DNA of 64,000 nucleotides from Scheffersomyces stipitis CBS 6054 (Eukaryota > Ascomycota > Pichiomycetes > Serinales > Debaryomycetaceae). Shown in pieces: positions 1 to 9,595 of this stretch. A program made the translations under genes and the position numbers. Each line of letters starts with the position of its first letter. The first letter of the stretch is position 1. Location of the stretch: contig NC_009045.1 in NCBI RefSeq assembly GCF_000209165.1, forward strand, positions 1,302,001 to 1,366,000, given 5' to 3'. The notes under the pieces are model-generated. The model was not told where the DNA came from and did not search any database. It worked only from the letters and a program-made list of their open reading frames with translations.

Positions 1-1790
1 CCTCTTGAAGTTTCATAGGCTCTATGCAATTCTAGGAGTTTTATGTCTTCAATTGGAACACGAGTAAAGTCAACCAATGGCTTTTTCTTATCGCTGAAGA
101 TAGCTCTTGTCTTATTTTTAGAAGATGGTGGAGGAGGGAAGACGACCTCTGGATTTATGATAGACTTTTGCAAGGGCTGAACAGAGGTTATGTTTTCTGG
201 AAGTACATCAGTTGCAGATGCTTCATCTATGAGAACATTTGAGCTTTCTAAGGCAAGTTTATCAATGGCACTCTTCAATCTAAGATCTGTGTGGTATTTG
301 AGTGATTTCAGTGGTGTAATAGGCTTAGATTCTGTGTCAATTTTAGAAACAAAATTGCACAAGTTGTCAATCTCTGGACACCATAATCGTAAATATTCCA
401 TACCCTTTTGGACGTACATGTAATGTGAACCCAGCTTAATGTCATGGCCTGTTCCGAAATGGCTGCTAATGAAACAGGAAACGAACACAGAGACAAAAGA
501 TGGATCGATATTTATCAATCTCCGTCTAGACTTTGCTCTATAGTCATCTAATATTTGTGTGTTACTTTCAACTTCTTCTCTTGTTGGTGGAACGGGAGGC
601 GTGGCTTCCTTCAACACTTTGTCCAAAATTGCTTCAGCTGTAGATACTAATTTCCCCTGTATTTCCAAGAGTCTGAGAGTCTTTTCATTAACTGGCATTT
701 GTTTGTTGTTTTTGATTTCTTCACTTTTATCAATTGAAAATCGTTTAACTCCATCTAAGAGGATCGTGAAGGTCTGGATATCTGCAACCAACACTGGCAA
801 TTTTGACTTGGGGTCAGGGATAATCTTGTCGAAGAAAGTCCATGCCTTTTCCTGATCTTGTTTAAAGTTCTTCACAAGAAGACTCAAGCAGGCATTGAAG
901 TGTTGTATCGAACATCTCTTTGCAATGAATTCTTTCCTTGCCGCATGGTTATTTATCAGAGTCTCGTCTTTAGTGTATTGGCTTCTATAGCGATCAAAGA
1001 TGTCCACCACCTTGTCGCAAAGTTGGTCAGAGACATCTCCCCACATGTGAGATTTGGCCAACCCATCAAAGAGGATCACATAAGTCTGTGAATTGACCGG
1101 GATGTTCCATTTCTTACGATCATTGTAGTTTTTAAAAGCTCCTTGAACATCACCTCTTTCCAACAACCACTGGAGAATAGCATTCATGCCTACAACTGCA
1201 TCTTTTGGATCTACAAGCTTAGCAAGATAGACGGCACGATCAATGTTGTTGTCTCTTTCCAACAATTTTAAGATATCTGACGTGACAAGGAAAGGGTCTT
1301 TGAACTGTTGGTCGTTAGTGCCTAGCAAAGTGTACAATAGACGCTTATCTGGTGATATTTTGGCTAAAGTCTTCATATTGATCAAATTTTTGAATATGAT
1401 CAATGCCTTTTCGGAGTCCGGTTTCAAGTCCAGAGGCTTGAGTTTGTGGATATCCAATATTGAGCCATCTGGTTTCTGGAATGCCTTGGAGTCATACTTC
1501 AGCTTGAGGATCAAGAGTGCCTTCTGCAAAGAATAGTTATGTCCCATTTTCAAAGAAGCTCGTGTTCGTGATAAACTCTTCTTTCTATCAAATTGCAGAG
1601 GAGACATTTTAAGAATTTGACCCGTTTCGATGAAGTAGTTCAACTTTGTCTGTAGATGAGACTTGGAAGTTGTGGAAGGTTGTTGTCTATTTGGTTGCAA
1701 CGCCACGCGGTTATTTTGCAGGGCATAGTTTCGAACCAACAACCTCTGAGAGGCTCTAGTCGAGTCCAAGATGCCCGAGGCTCGTAGCAT
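1..1790 (-). CDS. Mitochondrial PPR-type protein, partial (3' end beyond window)
   Basis: The frame opens with ATG at 1790 and stays open to the left edge, giving about 596 codons without a stop, so the C-terminus lies outside the window. The start MLRASGILDSTRASQRLLVR is rich in Arg, Ser and Leu and lacks acidic residues for the first segment apart from one Asp, which resembles a mitochondrial targeting presequence. Helical-repeat segments such as TYVILFDGLAKSHMWGD (about residue 240) and QTFTILLDGVKRF (about residue 340) resemble pentatricopeptide repeats, which bind organellar RNA. I infer a role in mitochondrial RNA maturation, translation or the mitoribosome; I cannot name the yeast orthologue. 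It is divergent from CWC22 with only about 230 bp between the two starts. Confidence 0.7.
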   Translation of the reverse strand, partial: MLRASGILDSTRASQRLLVRNYALQNNRVALQPNRQQPSTTSKSHLQTKLNYFIETGQILKMSPLQFDRKKSLSRTRASLKMGHNYSLQKALLILKLKYDSKAFQKPDGSILDIHKLKPLDLKPDSEKALIIFKNLINMKTLAKISPDKRLLYTLLGTNDQQFKDPFLVTSDILKLLERDNNIDRAVYLAKLVDPKDAVVGMNAILQWLLERGDVQGAFKNYNDRKKWNIPVNSQTYVILFDGLAKSHMWGDVSDQLCDKVVDIFDRYRSQYTKDETLINNHAARKEFIAKRCSIQHFNACLSLLVKNFKQDQEKAWTFFDKIIPDPKSKLPVLVADIQTFTILLDGVKRFSIDKSEEIKNNKQMPVNEKTLRLLEIQGKLVSTAEAILDKVLKEATPPVPPTREEVESNTQILDDYRAKSRRRLINIDPSFVSVFVSCFISSHFGTGHDIKLGSHYMYVQKGMEYLRLWCPEIDNLCNFVSKIDTESKPITPLKSLKYHTDLRLKSAIDKLALESSNVLIDEASATDVLPENITSVQPLQKSIINPEVVFPPPPSSKNKTRAIFSDKKKPLVDFTRVPIEDIKLLELHRAYETSR

Positions 1791-2022
1791 GGCAAGTTTC
1801 CGAGTTTGTAGGGAAGGTACTAATAGGTGCAAAATTAATTTTCAATACTTGAATATTTTAGATGCCCCAGAAATTCGATGAGAAGGTTGCGATTTTTCAA
1901 AATGATTTTTCGGAGACTTCGCAAAATGTAAAGTTCCAAAATGATACACTCATCTAACCCAGAAAGACTAATACAAGAGATATATTTTGACCTGAGATTA
2001 AGTTAGACTGCTCATATTAGAT

Positions 2023-4044
2023 ATGGAAATAGCGGAAGGCGGGAATTCTTCTGGCTCAACAATGGATACAAACAGAGCTCTGAAAGACAAAGTAGTTCCA
2101 CCTCCAGATTCTCACTCCAAAGAAACCAATGTAGAATTTCAGAGAGAGCAATGGAAGATTCTTAAATCCACAATCCACAGCCAAATTTTCCGAGCAGATA
2201 GAAACAATATCAAAGAAGTTATCAAGGAGTTGTTCCAGGTGAATCTTATCCGAGGACAAGGCATTGTTGTAAGAGAAGTGATGAAGGCTGTTGATGATCG
2301 ATATGTAGCAGTATATTCGAGTATTATTGCAGTGCTAAACCTGAAGATACCCGAAATTGGCGAGCTTCTTGTCCAACGATTAGTGCTTCAATTCAGAAAA
2401 TACTATAGGGCCAACAATAAGCAATATTCTCTTGGTTCGGCACTATTCATTTGCTATTTGATCAACCAACAGGTGGTTAGTGAAATCTTGATTCTCCAGA
2501 TTGTGCAATTGCTCTTGGAGAGTCCTACCGACGACGACATAGACATAGCCATAAACTGCTTGATGGTAGTTGGAAAGTATTTAAGTATAAACTCAGCGGT
2601 GGCGAACAATATGATTTACTCTCGGTTGAGAGACATTTTACATGACAATAGGAACATTAACGAGAAGAGCCGTGAAGCGATCCAGGACCTTTTTCAAATA
2701 CGCAAAACAAACTTCAAACAGTATCAGATTGTAGAAAAGAAGTTAGATTTGGTGGAAAATGAAGATAAGGAGACCCATATAATAGAGCTTGGAGAGGAGA
2801 TACATTCGCGAAACGAACTTAATATCTTTACAGTAGATGAAGAGTACGATGACAACGAGAAAGAATACGATGAGATACGAAAAGAGATTCTTGATGACAA
2901 AAAAGAGGAAGAGGAACTGAAGGAAGAGGAAAAAGAATCAGAAGTCGTGAAATTAGACATTGAAGACATGACCCAATCTGAACTACTACAATACCAGAAA
3001 ACAGTATATTTAACAGTGATGTCTTCGCTTTCTTCAGACGAAGCAGTGCATAAGCTCTTGAAGCTTTCGTTCTCAAAGTCGAACTCCGATAAGCTCAATA
3101 CGAACGAAATTCTTGCTGACATGATTGTGAAGTGTTGTTCACAGGAAAAAACTTACTCCAAGTTCTTTGGGGTTATAGGAGAGAAACTCTGTTCTAGAAA
3201 TAAAACCTGGCAGTCCATCTTTGTACAATTGTTCAAGAAATACTACGAGACGATAAATCTGTTTGAAACGAATGCCTTGAGAAATATAGGTAAGTTCTTT
3301 GGCCATTTGTTCGCTTCAGACAAGTTAGCTATAGATCAAGCATGGAATGATATTAAGCTTACTGAAGAATCCACCAATGCCGCTAGTAGAATCATGCTAA
3401 AGTTCATTTTTCAAGAAATGATCGAAGAGTTGGGTACCAATGAACTCAAGGAACGACTTATTAATGACGACTACATAAGAGACAAAATTACAGGCATCTT
3501 TCCTGTTGTGGACGTGACATGGAAAGATGCTGAACATCTCCGTTTTTCAATAAACTACTTTACAGCCATTGGACTAGGAGTGCTAACTGAAGATATGAGA
3601 GACATCTTAAAGGATCTTCCTCCTCCGCCGGCTGTTGAGGAAGAAAGAGGAAGATCCAAATCTAGGGCGATGAGATCACGTAGTGAATCACGCAGCTATT
3701 CAAGAAGCGGAAGCTACTCAAGAAGCTATTCAAGAAGCTACTCCAGAAGTAGAAGCAACTCTAGAAATTCCAGAAGCTCTAGAAGTAGAAGCTACTCGAG
3801 ATCTCGGTCCAGATCTCGTTCACCATCTCGTTCTCGCAGCTATTCGCGGTCTCCGTCAAGGTCCCGTAGCTACTCTAGATCCCGCTCTCGCAGCGGCTCC
3901 AGAAGCATCTCATACTCCAGATCTCCCAGCCCCGATGCCAGAAATCACTCGCGGTCACGAACTCCATCCAAAAACCGTTATCAGACCAAAAGAGCCAACT
4001 CGAGGGAGCTGTCTCATGTCCCTTACAAACGGAACAAATACTGA
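2023..4044 (+). CDS. CWC22: Pre-mRNA-splicing factor CWC22 (MIF4G/MA3, RS tail)
   Basis: This 673-residue protein is a spliceosome component. In other eukaryotes Cwc22 is needed for the first catalytic step and, in animals, recruits eIF4A3 to the exon junction complex. The MIF4G domain runs from about residue 44 (EQWKILKSTIHSQIF) to 235 and contains the family stretch KIPEIGELLVQRL. A charged acidic linker (about 250-310) leads to an MA3 domain (about 315-430) with a HKLLKLSF segment. The tail from about residue 542 is a long Arg-Ser repeat (SRSYSRS type), longer and more regular than I would expect for the Saccharomyces cerevisiae protein. The start ATG at 2023 leaves a short unstructured leader before the domain. 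A CTG codon at 2341 falls at a position that is serine in animal CWC22. Confidence 0.95.
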   Translation: MEIAEGGNSSGSTMDTNRALKDKVVPPPDSHSKETNVEFQREQWKILKSTIHSQIFRADRNNIKEVIKELFQVNLIRGQGIVVREVMKAVDDRYVAVYSSIIAVLNLKIPEIGELLVQRLVLQFRKYYRANNKQYSLGSALFICYLINQQVVSEILILQIVQLLLESPTDDDIDIAINCLMVVGKYLSINSAVANNMIYSRLRDILHDNRNINEKSREAIQDLFQIRKTNFKQYQIVEKKLDLVENEDKETHIIELGEEIHSRNELNIFTVDEEYDDNEKEYDEIRKEILDDKKEEEELKEEEKESEVVKLDIEDMTQSELLQYQKTVYLTVMSSLSSDEAVHKLLKLSFSKSNSDKLNTNEILADMIVKCCSQEKTYSKFFGVIGEKLCSRNKTWQSIFVQLFKKYYETINLFETNALRNIGKFFGHLFASDKLAIDQAWNDIKLTEESTNAASRIMLKFIFQEMIEELGTNELKERLINDDYIRDKITGIFPVVDVTWKDAEHLRFSINYFTAIGLGVLTEDMRDILKDLPPPPAVEEERGRSKSRAMRSRSESRSYSRSGSYSRSYSRSYSRSRSNSRNSRSSRSRSYSRSRSRSRSPSRSRSYSRSPSRSRSYSRSRSRSGSRSISYSRSPSPDARNHSRSRTPSKNRYQTKRANSRELSHVPYKRNKY

Positions 4045-4668
4045 ACCTAATTCTCTCTATACATGATAGCAACTGTAACGAATAGACACGAAAGACAAAG
4101 GCCTGTCCATGGGATTTGTAGAAACTCATTGTAACTAATATGGTGAAGACGGGCTTTGGTGATTTGGAGATTTTCACGTGAGAGGCTCGGAAATATCGTG
4201 AAGACTCACTGCTAAAAGCCACAAAAATACAGAAATTGAATCATCAACTCATCGACCTCATTATCTTTTGCAGGTTAGGATGGAAGGAACAAAACGGGTC
4301 GATCCGGAACCAAAACCGCGCACTGAAATGTACGGCAAAATGCACGTGACACGTTCATTTAATTTCTGCGCTCATAGTTAGCATCAGAGAGAGTCAATAT
4401 TCCATACTTAAATGTGAAATGAATAAAAATAGAGGCTAAACAAAAAGTGGTTTTTGCTCTGGAAAAACGACGGAAAAATTCTTGAACTATTGAAGAGACA
4501 CATATGGACATTTCCATAGTTTTTCTTTGGCTTTACAGCGAAAATCGAGTCACTTTTCTCTGCTCCAAATTCCTCCCACTCCACGGCTTGCCTCTACAGC
4601 CTATTGTGCACCGGATTGATGTCATGACGGAGATTTTTGCAGGTTGTCTGCACCTGCACACACTCCAT

Positions 4669-4708
4669 CCAATGAGAGCTCATTGGTTAGCAATTATGGC
4701 ATTATTGG
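4669..4708 (+). promoter_or_regulatory. Three CCAAT boxes upstream of CYC1
   Basis: CCAAT occurs at 4669-4673 and in reverse orientation (ATTGG) at 4682-4686 and 4704-4708, all within 150 bp of the cytochrome c start. The Hap2/3/4/5 complex binds CCAAT and activates respiratory genes in yeasts, so heme- or respiration-linked control of CYC1 is a reasonable inference. Confidence 0.65.
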
Positions 4709-4724
4709 CTGAATTTTTCAGTCT

Positions 4725-4735
4725 GATATAAAAGG
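4725..4735 (+). promoter_or_regulatory. CYC1 TATA box
   Basis: The sequence GATATAAAAGG lies about 90 bp before the CYC1 ATG, just downstream of the CCAAT boxes. This is the usual spacing for a strong TATA-dependent yeast promoter. Confidence 0.7.
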
Positions 4736-4819
4736 AAGAGGAGTTGCCGAATTTCTGGCAGAAGCTTGTTTTCTTTTCAGTTTTCCTCTGCTAGCCAATT
4801 AACTTCACTACACACAAAA

Positions 4820-5152
4820 ATGCCAGCTCCATTCGAAAAGGGTTCCGAAAAGAAGGGTGCCACCTTGTTCAAGACCAGATGTTTGCAATGTCACACCGTT
4901 GAAGAAGGTGGTCCTCACAAGGTTGGTCCTAACTTGCACGGTATCATGGGCAGAAAGTCCGGTCAAGCCGTTGGTTACTCTTACACTGACGCCAACAAGA
5001 AGAAGGGTGTCGAATGGTCCGAACAGACCATGTCTGACTACTTGGAAAACCCAAAGAAGTACATCCCAGGTACCAAGATGGCTTTCGGTGGTTTGAAGAA
5101 GCCTAAGGACAGAAACGACTTGGTCACCTACTTGGCTTCCGCCACCAAGTAA
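4820..5152 (+). CDS. CYC1: Cytochrome c
   Basis: This 110-residue protein is mitochondrial cytochrome c, carrying electrons from complex III to complex IV in the intermembrane space. The heme attachment motif CLQCH follows KTRC near residue 20, and the Met ligand lies in PGTKMAFGG near residue 85. I chose the ATG at 4820 because translation from it gives [17 protein letters not shown], the canonical yeast N-terminus; the open frame extends 18 codons further upstream, but that segment lies between the TATA box and the start. Codon use is strongly biased (TTG, AAG, GGT), as in highly expressed yeast genes, and no CTG is used. Confidence 0.98.
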   Translation: MPAPFEKGSEKKGATLFKTRCLQCHTVEEGGPHKVGPNLHGIMGRKSGQAVGYSYTDANKKKGVEWSEQTMSDYLENPKKYIPGTKMAFGGLKKPKDRNDLVTYLASATK

Positions 5153-5796
5153 GCGGCTTCCAGCATAGAGTGAACGAAAGTGCTCGCCCAATATCTCGGT
5201 AACGAAACCACTAGTCAAAATCATGCCTTTTCGTTCAATGCACCTGTTCTGCTATAGATTTATTTCTTGTAATGCCAATGAGCTTCAATCTGGTTGAGTC
5301 TGGAGACTCGGCGAAACAGTCGGCTTGTATTTCCTATGGTCATTTCTTACTGTCTGTACATACAACATCATTCAATACATTCATATTTATTATGTTTACT
5401 AGTAACTGCAATTGCGTAGAGTAAGATAGAATTTGATATAAACTAGGCATCATAAAGTTTGTAGAGATAGCCTAAGTATCATTTATTTCCCATTGACTTC
5501 AACTATGTCCTGATGTTGGCAGCCTACATGGATCACCAGGGCTATCATTCTTGCTGGAGTGTAAGTATGTGTGGAATTTTAAGAATTTTTCACTGCGCTT
5601 TGCAGAAAGATGCACTCCGTCAAACTCGGAGTTGCAACCGCAAGTCCGATATGTACATGCCTCTACGGTGACTCTCTTATTGCCAAATACCGTCGCTAAA
5701 CGTCCAAATTCTTAACTACATAGAAAGCTTTATCATCCAAAAAGTTTCAGAAGGCTTTACCCAAATGAACTACATAAACTATAAATAATAACAGAA
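5153..5796. other. Convergent intergenic region CYC1/FAO1
   Basis: This is the 3' region of two convergent genes. It is AT-rich with several T-runs and TATA-like tracts (for example around 5385-5400 and 5435) that could serve in polyadenylation of both transcripts. I see no further gene. Confidence 0.6.
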
Positions 5797-7890
5797 CTAA
5801 AGCTTGGAGGTTTGTTTCAAGTCCTTCACAATGTCCAAAGCAATGTGTCTGGCAAAAGCCATCGTAGTCACCATGGGATTGACACCACTGGCTGTAGGCA
5901 TAACGGAGGCATCTGCAACATAGACGTTCTTGCATTCGTAGAGACGACCATGCTGGTCTAAAGCTCCCTGACTAGGTCCCTTACCAGAAATACGACATGT
6001 ACTCATCTGATGGGCACTACCGTAGGCTGTAGCATAGAAGTCGAATGGAATAGATTCGAACTTCTTTCTCCACGCGACATAGTCCTTGTCCTGAAGCGTC
6101 CTCTGCTCCTTTGGCTTATCAGACTTGAACCTTGGAGACTTGAACTGAGGACCAATAATTTCTTTGGCTCCTTCTATATATAACAAATCTGCCGCTATCA
6201 AAGAAGTCTGCAAGAGAGCATTACGATCAAAGACATTAACTTCGTAGTCGATAATGATAGATCCGGGTTTCTTCGGATCGGCTCTGACGGTACCGCTTGA
6301 CTTATCACGGGTGATAATCAACATAGGAGCAATCAGTTGGTATCTCAACAAGTCTTGTCTAAGGCCATCACTGCCGTTCCAAGGGTAGAAAATAGACTCT
6401 ATGTAAGGTGTAGCCAACAAAGTCTCTACTTTAGCGCCATGAGCTTTGCCATCCAAATCGTCACGCTCTGTACAGACAGAAGTCATGATGGGTTTGATGA
6501 AGGGGTCACTCTTGACATCCCTGCCAAAATCTCCAAGCATAGCTGTCACGGGATGCAACTTCAAGTTGGACCCGATGTGTTTGTTTTTGAATCCTGAGTT
6601 TTGCAAAATAACAGGAGTGTTTAAAGATCCACCACTGACTACATACTTCTTGGCTCCACTGATCTTGAACTTCTTGCCGGTAACCTTGTCTTCACACAAG
6701 ACTCCCACGGCCTTGCCATTTCTATGCAATAACTTCAATACGACGACCTGATCCAAGAATTGCGTGCCTTTGTTAGCAGCATCACGGAACCAGCAGTTCG
6801 CAGATCCCTGTTTGATACCAGACTTACACCCCTTATAACAGAGTCCACAGTCATGTTTTTGGTTGCCGGTGTTTTGGTGGATAGTCTTATGTTTATAGCC
6901 ACACTTCTCAGCACCATCAATAACAACCTGATTGGCCAATGAATGTTCAATGCCGTCTACAGAAGCTCCCATTTTGTCGAACACGTAGTCCATACAGTTG
7001 TCATAGTCTTCAGTTGCAATCCAGTCGATTCCGAACTCGTCGTACCATTCCTTTCTCACCTTGAATGTGGTCTTCAAACATGCAGACCAGTTGACTGTCG
7101 AACCACCTCCGAAAGTAGAGCCAGCCAACACCGTGATCTGCGTGTTGGAGGATACAACCGTACCTCCATTTTCATACAAGTTTTTGTATCCTTCGTCATC
7201 GTTGAAGGACAATTCGTCGTTAGAGTAATACTTACCCTTTTCGAGAACCAACGATTTGTAGCCTTCAGAAGCAAGAGTGTGGGCAACGACACCGGCTCCG
7301 CTACCAGAACCAATGATTACTACGTCGATATCTTCCAAGACCCAGTCCTGTACCAGTGGTCTGTCCAAGATGGAGTACTTGAAAGTATCGCCTACGAGCC
7401 CGTCGTTAAGAGACTCGCTTACTTCTCTTTCAGGGAAATCTACGGCCAAGTGGTGCAATTCGCTTGAAAATCGAACAAAACAAGAAATGGTCAATGCATG
7501 CACTGATCTGTATAACTTTCTCTTGGCCAAAATGAAAGAATCTCTCCACGATTTGATCAAAGCTTCCCTCTCTTCAAGAGTCATTTCTCTGATCAACTTG
7601 GTTGTTCCAGTCAACAAAGGTGATAAGATACGGGAGTCCAACACGTTGGTCAAGATAACAAACTGTTGGGCTGTGCTGGTGGGACTCCTATTAACGACAT
7701 CTTTCAAACCTTGCTTGAAAGCAGGGTTCTCAGAAGGACGTCCATACCTCAAGTATTCGTCGAGCTTTTCTTCAGGGAAATCGGCACGCAAGAACGGCTT
7801 GATGACATCAGCTCTGGTCTCGTGAATAATAGCGTCACTCAACAAGACCATCACCTCGACATGGTAATCAGTTGCGACGTCTGGGATCAT
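5797..7890 (-). CDS. FAO1: Long-chain fatty alcohol oxidase (peroxisomal, GMC family)
   Basis: This 697-residue flavoprotein belongs to the Candida long-chain alcohol oxidases, which oxidise fatty alcohols to aldehydes in omega-oxidation of alkanes and fatty acids. The FAD-binding motif GSGSGAG is at residues 194-200 and GGGSTVNW at 261-268; SAHQMSTC near residue 628 matches the catalytic-His region of GMC oxidoreductases. The protein ends in SKL, a type 1 peroxisomal targeting signal, and has no obvious signal peptide. Candida family members were reported to carry a CXXCH heme c motif; here the matching site is CGLCY (348-352), so the His ligand is absent. Minus-strand TATA elements lie about 200 bp upstream. 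Confidence 0.93.
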   Translation of the reverse strand: MIPDVATDYHVEVMVLLSDAIIHETRADVIKPFLRADFPEEKLDEYLRYGRPSENPAFKQGLKDVVNRSPTSTAQQFVILTNVLDSRILSPLLTGTTKLIREMTLEEREALIKSWRDSFILAKRKLYRSVHALTISCFVRFSSELHHLAVDFPEREVSESLNDGLVGDTFKYSILDRPLVQDWVLEDIDVVIIGSGSGAGVVAHTLASEGYKSLVLEKGKYYSNDELSFNDDEGYKNLYENGGTVVSSNTQITVLAGSTFGGGSTVNWSACLKTTFKVRKEWYDEFGIDWIATEDYDNCMDYVFDKMGASVDGIEHSLANQVVIDGAEKCGYKHKTIHQNTGNQKHDCGLCYKGCKSGIKQGSANCWFRDAANKGTQFLDQVVVLKLLHRNGKAVGVLCEDKVTGKKFKISGAKKYVVSGGSLNTPVILQNSGFKNKHIGSNLKLHPVTAMLGDFGRDVKSDPFIKPIMTSVCTERDDLDGKAHGAKVETLLATPYIESIFYPWNGSDGLRQDLLRYQLIAPMLIITRDKSSGTVRADPKKPGSIIIDYEVNVFDRNALLQTSLIAADLLYIEGAKEIIGPQFKSPRFKSDKPKEQRTLQDKDYVAWRKKFESIPFDFYATAYGSAHQMSTCRISGKGPSQGALDQHGRLYECKNVYVADASVMPTASGVNPMVTTMAFARHIALDIVKDLKQTSKL

Positions 7891-8098
7891 AGTGAAAAAC
7901 TTAAAAGCTGAAAATTTTAGAAAGCTAGTTCAACAATGTACGATTGTAACTCAATTAACTATCAAATGGACAGAAATGACCAAAGAGTAGATAGAAGAAA
8001 CGTCAGAAGTAACGATACAAATAGCAAGAGTCTACTGTCGTAACTTTGAACTGCAAATATGGTTGATGCCAACTTTGATATATAGACAAATGCACATG

Positions 8099-8106
8099 TA
8101 TATATA
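8099..8106 (-). promoter_or_regulatory. Possible FAO1 TATA box
   Basis: TATATATA lies about 210 bp upstream of the FAO1 start, with a second TATATA element at about 8078. The spacing is on the long side for yeast, but no better element lies closer. Confidence 0.4.
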
Positions 8107-8202
8107 GCCCCGCACAATTATTCACATGCCCAAAGAGGGGGAAGTATGGGGAAGCCCAACTCTACAATTCCCAGGAAACAAATTTCTGGAGCTAGGCTGG
8201 AG

Positions 8203-8228
8203 CTGGAGGTATGGGCTGGAGGTATGGG
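8203..8228. repeat. Tandem 13-bp repeat
   Basis: CTGGAGGTATGGG occurs twice in perfect tandem, preceded by the related CTGGAGCTAGG and CTGGAGCTGG from about 8187. It lies about 310 bp upstream of FAO1. Confidence 0.85.
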
Positions 8229-9595
8229 ATGGAGCGAATAACTGTAGCTTATGTCTTTTATATTTCCGTCCTCACAGTCACTGTGTCTACAGATATATCC
8301 GGTGGCTTACAAGTTCAAATCTAAGTTGAGTGAAATAAACGTTTTCTACGTTGCTATGGGTATAATTCCTCAGATACTTCTTGGCTAGAAAGGGCAGCAT
8401 ATACGTTCTAGGGCCCTGTGGCTTCTTTGATTGGAGCTGAGCCGTTGATATCTGGTGATGGTTGACTGTTGGAGATTTACGAATAATCTGGGGAAACGTA
8501 TTTTCAGCTGCGCATTGAATAATATTCGTATACTGAAATCTACTTACTTTGAGCATATGCCATTACAATTCGAAGTCGTGAGCTATCAAGTTGTATAAAT
8601 ATATCAACAATATAAGTAAAGTGACGACTATGCTCTGAATGACACCAACAGAAACCATGTCTATTTCTTGTTTCTACTGAAAAAGTTACTTCGAGGAAGT
8701 TGCATTCTTGCATTCTCCACAAATCGGAAATGCGAACAAAGAGAAAGGGGTACTGAACTAGGTGAAATGCACGACGTGCAATAAGATAAGATCGGGGAAG
8801 AAAGCGTATACATACAAGGGTTAGCAGATGTGGACATCCAATGATAATGTGACACAGCTGGATCATAACTGATAGCAAATGTGAATATTGTATTTTGCGT
8901 CTCAGAAGAATCTTCTATTGAATTGACTGACTCGCAATGTAGAAAGCTCTGGAAACGTAGGTAAATATGAAATCAACCAGACTATCCCTTGCTGGATCTG
9001 GATAAGATCATTGTTTTATTGTAAGTTTCTTTGTCAAGACAAATTGGCTGATATTTAGTTTGATTTCCTGGCTTGGAAACATGCAACAAGTTTCAAGAAC
9101 AGGCATAAGGTGATTTCACACGATTCAGACAGGAGGTTAATTTACTACTTAGCTGCAATTGGCTTAGTATGAAGTTTGAACAGGGTACTGCTTTGTTTGT
9201 TTTTGACAGTTGAACTTCTCTATATTTTTGAAATATATGTTAAATTTCATATAATTATAGAAGAATATATTTTTTTGCACCCAGACAACTTCTAATAGCA
9301 AGAAGATAATAGCAAAAAGATTCTCTATCAGTGTTTTTCAAATGTGGATACACTACAGCCTAATCGAACAGCCATGTGTGTTCTCATTTCAGCTATGTAC
9401 TACACATTATAGCACTCTTTAATGAAGCTGTTGTGAATGCAAAAAAAGGGCAAAACAAAGGGTTTAACAGCCATCTTTAACACGGTCACGTGCTTTTATT
9501 GAAAAATCAACTTCTTTCTTTGCCATTCTTCGATCATAAATCAATTCTGAAAAGTTCTGGAAATTCATTTGGGGCTACAACTTGCAATACCCAAG

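Larger units (their letters stand above)
4045..4819. other. Intergenic region and CYC1 promoter
   Basis: This 775-bp stretch lies between the CWC22 stop and the CYC1 start. It carries two CACGTG E-boxes (about 4175 and 4343) and, nearer CYC1, three CCAAT-type boxes and a TATA box listed separately. Short open frames here look like chance. Confidence 0.7.
7891..9595. other. Divergent intergenic region FAO1/PLP2
   Basis: About 1.7 kb separates the FAO1 and PLP2 starts. It holds TATA-like tracts for FAO1 near 8074-8106, a short GGAGG-type tandem repeat at 8203-8228, an AT-rich stretch at 9220-9300, and a CACGTG box at about 9487 near PLP2. Open frames in it lack family features and I do not call them genes. 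Its length suggests a regulated FAO1 promoter. Confidence 0.6.

Noticed and set aside
2724..3122. Ser-rich minus-strand frames opposite CWC22
   Set aside because: They are antisense to the charged Glu/Lys linker of CWC22, which reads as Ser/Phe runs on the other strand.
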